From the NCBI GenBank assembly GCA_020631035.1, contig JAHDIA010000169.1, positions 1-10,336 on the forward strand: a DNA stretch of 10,336 nt, read 5' to 3'. Source of the stretch: Chitinophagales bacterium. Its GTDB lineage: Bacteria; Bacteroidota; Bacteroidia; Chitinophagales; UBA2359. How positions within the stretch are numbered: the stretch's first letter is position 1; each line of letters starts with the position of its first letter. Positions 9,001 through 10,336 of this stretch are shown piece by piece. Below the pieces are notes generated by a model. That model was not told where the DNA came from. It saw only the letters and a list, made by a program, of their open reading frames with translations, and ran no database searches. A program made the translations under genes and the position numbers.

Positions 9001-10336
9001 TAATGCTTTCTCCCGCTTGGTAAAAACTACCATTGCTTGGCATAGAAACTGTTTTCAACACATCAAAGGTAGGCAATGCCAACTCATCCGAATCTGCCAA
9101 GTCCGTCAAAGGATTCCCTGTTCCATTGGGAGCCGTAGCTGCATTCAAAGTAGCGGTATTGTTCACCGATGCCAAACAGTTGCGCTCGTCTTCCAAAATG
9201 GCAACTGTAAAGGTGAAATCGACTGTTTCATTGGCTTCAATTGAATTATCTGGCGCACTGGCACTAGGATCAGAAGTAATTTCAATTGTTCCGCCATTGT
9301 TGTTAAACACAAAACCACTAGGCACATTCACAGCCGTTGCCGAATTGACATCAAACACACCAGCGTCCAATATATCTTCTACCAAAATATCATAAGCAGT
9401 CGCTGTATTCGCCCCTGTATTGCTCACGCTAATGGTCACCGTTATCAAATTAGCATTGGGACCAGACAATGTTTTATCTATAGACAATTCTGGCTCTATA
9501 ATCGAAACCATTGCCTCATCATTGATGTCTTGATCGCTCCAATTCCAATAAGCAGTATTGTTCAAATTGCTTCCTACAGTATTAGAAGGAATGTTTTCTA
9601 CCAAAACAGTATAAGTAATGGTGATTGTTTCGGCTTCTCCATTGTTCAAGTTACTTGTATTGCTCACTGTACCAAAATCCAAACTAAAACCATTGGCATT
9701 GACTACTTCATCTCCACTTGATGGAAAACCTCCTGCCAAGTCTGTTGTCAAACCAGCACTAGTACTGACATTGTCCAAAGACACAAAACTCAAACCAACT
9801 GGCAAAAAGTCTTCAAAACTTGCTGTACTTGAAGTACCTTCTGGTATCGTCATTGTAGCCGTATACTGTACAAGCTCTCCCACACTCACTTCACTACTAC
9901 CAAGTACCTCTTTGCTTATTTCTGGAGGGTAAATATCTACATAGGCAGGATCACTAAAAGCCACCCCAGTTTGTCCCCATGTTGCCTTTGCTATATTGGC
10001 AGCCGAATCTCCAGCCTCTACCAAGTCTGCCAAAGCACAAGTAACCGTTACTGTCACAGACGCATTGGGTTGCAAAATACCAAACAAAGCCACACCACTC
10101 GGAATAGGACCTGATGCAGGAGTCGAAGGAAATGGAAAACCAGAACCATTGTCAACCACTGACACCAAATTACAAGCAGCAATATTATCCGCTGTTGATT
10201 CGTCAAAAATAACCACATTGCTCGCACTGGTAACTCCAGTATTTTCTACCACTATCTCATAGGTAATGCTATCTCCAGCATCTCCTATTGAGGTCAAGGC
10301 TGTTTTACTCACCACCAATTCCGCATCTCCCAAAGA
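1..10336 (-). CDS. Giant multidomain repeat surface protein, internal fragment (DUF11, PKD-like, SprB-like and Cys-repeat domains)
   Basis: A single minus-strand frame is open across the whole window: 3,445 complete codons, first codon 10336-10334 and last codon 4-2. Both gene ends lie outside, so there is no start, ribosome binding site or stop to report. In order the protein has four DUF11-like domains, a Cys-rich SprB-like module, a PKD-like domain, SprB-like modules in three tandem pairs, and at least 24 units of an 81-85-residue four-cysteine repeat. There is no hydrophobic membrane segment and no recognisable catalytic domain; everything looks like extracellular beta-sandwich material. 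Such architectures in Bacteroidota usually belong to type IX-secreted adhesins or gliding-related proteins, but the sorting domain that would prove this is off-window. The protein is strongly acidic, with six lysines, all N-terminal to 8692, and about eight arginines. The reading frame never shifts, so the gene appears intact. The specific function is unknown. Confidence 0.96.
62..2254 (-). repeat. Higher-order repeat: three successive three-unit blocks (units 10-8, 7-5, 4-2)
   Basis: The blocks are 2254-1523 (732 bp), 1522-791 (732 bp) and 790-62 (729 bp). The last element of the first unit in each block is nearly the same: 'CSESINGTEDCFEC', 'CSESINGTEDCFEC' and 'CIESINGTEDCFEC' at the junctions near 2011, 1279 and 547. 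The second and third blocks also share 'DLVLxTTENCVD' in their third units, and 'SESNYSI' in their second units. The DNA around 1945-2045 and 1213-1313 is visibly alike. This suggests growth by duplication of a three-unit segment. Confidence 0.65.
3236..3481 (-). repeat. Array unit 15: variant loops with two arginines
   Basis: 82 residues. The central loop is 'IIRDDLGPAAGN' instead of 'DDGVNPVQTG', and the junction reads 'CREIIPISQDC' instead of 'CTQTLTGTNDC', with C-x9-C spacing kept. It has two of the array's five arginines, so it may expose a different surface from its neighbours. Confidence 0.75.
4220..4474 (-). repeat. Array unit 19: long variant
   Basis: 85 residues, three more than the usual 82. 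The extra residues are in 'VCSDDLTEF' and 'VTIVMGSGTF', near the first beta-strand pair. The Cys framework and the 'SDGINPIQTG' loop are unchanged. Confidence 0.75.
5462..5710 (-). repeat. Array unit 24: variant closing strand
   Basis: 83 residues. It has normal Cys spacing and 'IDDGVNMPLTN', but the closing segment reads 'IIDENRPDDC' in place of 'VTSEIExxC'. This supplies one of the five arginines of the array. Confidence 0.75.
5711..5965 (-). repeat. Array unit 25: N-terminal cap, atypical
   Basis: 85 residues. It opens 'DPIDCDA' instead of 'DCFDCDL', so the first Cys of the CxxC is replaced by Pro, and the next Cys follows after ten residues rather than nine. It lacks the 'DDGVNP' loop ('VTNGMDINMTG') but keeps 'FGPYPTLTN', 'TSELDSTC' and the next junction. 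As the first unit it has no preceding unit to staple to, which may explain the lost Cys. Confidence 0.8.
5966..6154 (-). other. Half SprB-like module bridging to the Cys-repeat array
   Basis: About 63 residues: 'YPCASGIEVMGGVAPLTYEL' then 'GAFYLVVTDANDCS' and 'GPINCSDP'. This is a short part A domain (Cys, 'GG-x-A-P', Y-x-V-V-T-D-A-N-D-C) without a part B. It runs directly into the first array unit, with no low-complexity linker. Confidence 0.65.
6353..6396 (-). repeat. 44-bp conserved repeat segment, copy in unit 3
   Basis: This segment encodes the 'GGQPDHPNYSMTNY' stretch. Aligned by eye with 6872-6915 it differs at 5 of 44 positions, the closest DNA-level match I found among the SprB-like modules. 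The two copies lie 519 bp apart, one tandem unit. Confidence 0.75.
6872..6915 (-). repeat. 44-bp conserved repeat segment, copy in unit 2
   Basis: Partner of 6353-6396, encoding 'GGQADHPNYSMTNY'. The conserved protein sequence and DNA suggest either a recent duplication or gene conversion, or a strong functional constraint on this loop. Confidence 0.75.
7739..8038 (-). other. SprB-like module
   Basis: About 100 residues. It starts 'DECVYNQTPEIVVTGGTPTW' (an N-terminal Cys, then the 'GG-x-P' turn typical of SprB-like repeats) and ends 'FSGVAEGNYTVYAEDPTGCF' (the G-x-Y-x-V strand with a D-x-x-G-C end). One Cys near each end suggests an intra-domain disulfide. It precedes the three-copy tandem and resembles the first half of that unit. 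Confidence 0.65.
8039..8346 (-). other. PKD-like domain
   Basis: About 103 residues. Visible hallmarks are 'SIVSYTWSSNSTDLVF' (the PKD-type Y-x-W strand), 'TTMVTFPDG' and 'YIIYLDIVDEFGCTE', which resembles the PKD closing strand (L-x-V-x-D-x-x-G). Cysteines lie in 'DYTCIDG' and 'FGCTE' and could pair. PKD domains are Ig-like spacers or interaction domains in secreted bacterial proteins. The assignment is by motif only; divergence makes an SprB-like variant possible. Confidence 0.6.
8347..8668 (-). other. Cys-rich SprB-like module joining stalk to repeats
   Basis: About 107 residues. The first part carries 'ACSEQSAVCNNCQLF', with three cysteines including a CxxC. The second part carries 'VSELDPGNYLVTVTNLDDGC', matching the end of SprB-like repeats (a G-x-Y-x-V-x-V strand, then D-x-G-C). 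It marks the change from Cys-poor DUF11 domains to Cys-containing modules. An alternative reading is a linker plus one short Ig-like domain; boundaries are approximate. Confidence 0.6.
8669..9073 (-). other. DUF11-like repeat domain 4 (last of the tandem)
   Basis: About 135 residues beginning 'PTFDVLKTVSM', with 'AGESITYTVTINNTGDVPL', 'FEDPIPTGLTYV' and 'GGSSTITFEATLD', a textbook DUF11 sequence. It closes with 'LSDDPTTNPDD' and 'DDDPTEF', the acidic 'SDDPT' tail common to this family. The lysine in 'DDLKDDD' at 8693-8695 is the last lysine I find before the left edge of the window. Confidence 0.85.
9074..9490 (-). other. DUF11-like repeat domain 3
   Basis: About 139 residues beginning 'EPELSIDKTLSG', then 'NLITVTISVSNTGANTATAYD' in two strands, 'ILVEDILDAG', and a closing 'ETVDFTFTVAILED' strand with 'NNTATLNAATAPNG'. 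Only one arginine is visible in the four DUF11 domains, in 'DERN' here. The role is presumed to be structural spacing. Confidence 0.8.
9491..9922 (-). other. DUF11-like repeat domain 2
   Basis: About 144 residues beginning 'PEISKEVLG', with 'VGELVQYTATMTIPEG' and 'FEDFLPVGLSFV', which match the DUF11 core of a Y-x-x-x-x-x-I strand followed by D-x-L-P-x-G-L-x-F-V. Its second half has 'AETITITYTVLV', followed by 'NNTAYWNW' and 'DQDINDEAMVSI', the typical run-out to the next 'x-KT' start. It is diverged in sequence from domain 1, so this is an old duplication rather than a recent one. Confidence 0.82.
9923..10336 (-). other. DUF11-like repeat domain 1
   Basis: About 138 residues. It opens with 'AELVVSKTAL', then 'GDSITYEIVVENTG' and 'ASNVVIFD', which is the usual DUF11 pattern (x-KT, G-D-x-I-x-Y-x-I-x-V-x-N-T-G, then a V-x-x-x-D strand). 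It ends in 'SVTVTVTCALADL' and 'NIAKATWGQTG'. It may lack a few residues cut by the window edge, although the typical start motif is present. DUF11 domains are beta-sandwich spacers in bacterial surface proteins. Further copies probably continue N-terminally beyond the window. Confidence 0.8.

Noticed and set aside
8768..10262. Several plus-strand open frames of 63-158 codons opposite the DUF11 region
   Set aside because: They overlap each other in different frames, have no family motifs, and lie opposite clearly conserved DUF11 domains on the minus strand.
1..10336. Possible frameshift or pseudogene breaks between domain types
   Set aside because: Codon phase checked at many points (for example 59, 545, 2252, 5213, 6491, 8405 and 10334) is identical, and no stop was met.

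Overview
The whole window lies inside one very large protein-coding gene on the minus strand. In the frame whose first complete codon is 10336-10334 and whose last is 4-2, I read 3,445 codons with no stop. Neither the start codon nor the stop codon is in the window, so the protein is longer than 3,445 residues. There is no intergenic DNA, and I see no promoter, terminator, RNA gene or mobile element. The short open frames on the plus strand, and those in other minus frames, are shadows of this repetitive gene.

The domain repertoire points to an AT-rich member of the Bacteroidota. It has DUF11-type stalk domains, a PKD-like domain and SprB-like modules ending in a 'GTYxVxVxDxxGC' signature. 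This combination is common in giant type IX-secreted surface or gliding proteins, and class Saprospiria or Flavobacteriia is the most likely home. The genus cannot be fixed from this window. A signal peptide and a C-terminal type IX sorting domain would be expected outside the window but are not seen.

Layout from N- to C-terminus (right to left): four tandem DUF11-like domains (10336-8669); one Cys-rich SprB-like module (8668-8347); one PKD-like domain (8346-8039); one SprB-like module (8038-7739); three tandem copies of a two-part module of about 172-183 residues (7738-6155); one further half module (6154-5966); then an array of 24 complete units and one partial unit of 81-85 residues each (5965-1), which runs off the left edge.

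The array is the striking part. Almost every unit junction carries four cysteines with mirror-symmetric spacing, C-x9-C-x2-C-x9-C, followed by about 57 Cys-free beta-type residues containing 'GSGTYTVDDG' and 'GPYNNNExY' motifs. The array has no lysine, histidine or tryptophan that I can find, five arginines, and 11-16 acidic residues in each unit I counted. Lysine is absent from 2,897 consecutive codons (8692-2), which is very unusual in AT-rich DNA. Units 10 to 2 also show a higher-order period of three units (about 732 bp). The likely role, by inference, is a long, disulfide-stapled, polyanionic extracellular stalk or adhesin.
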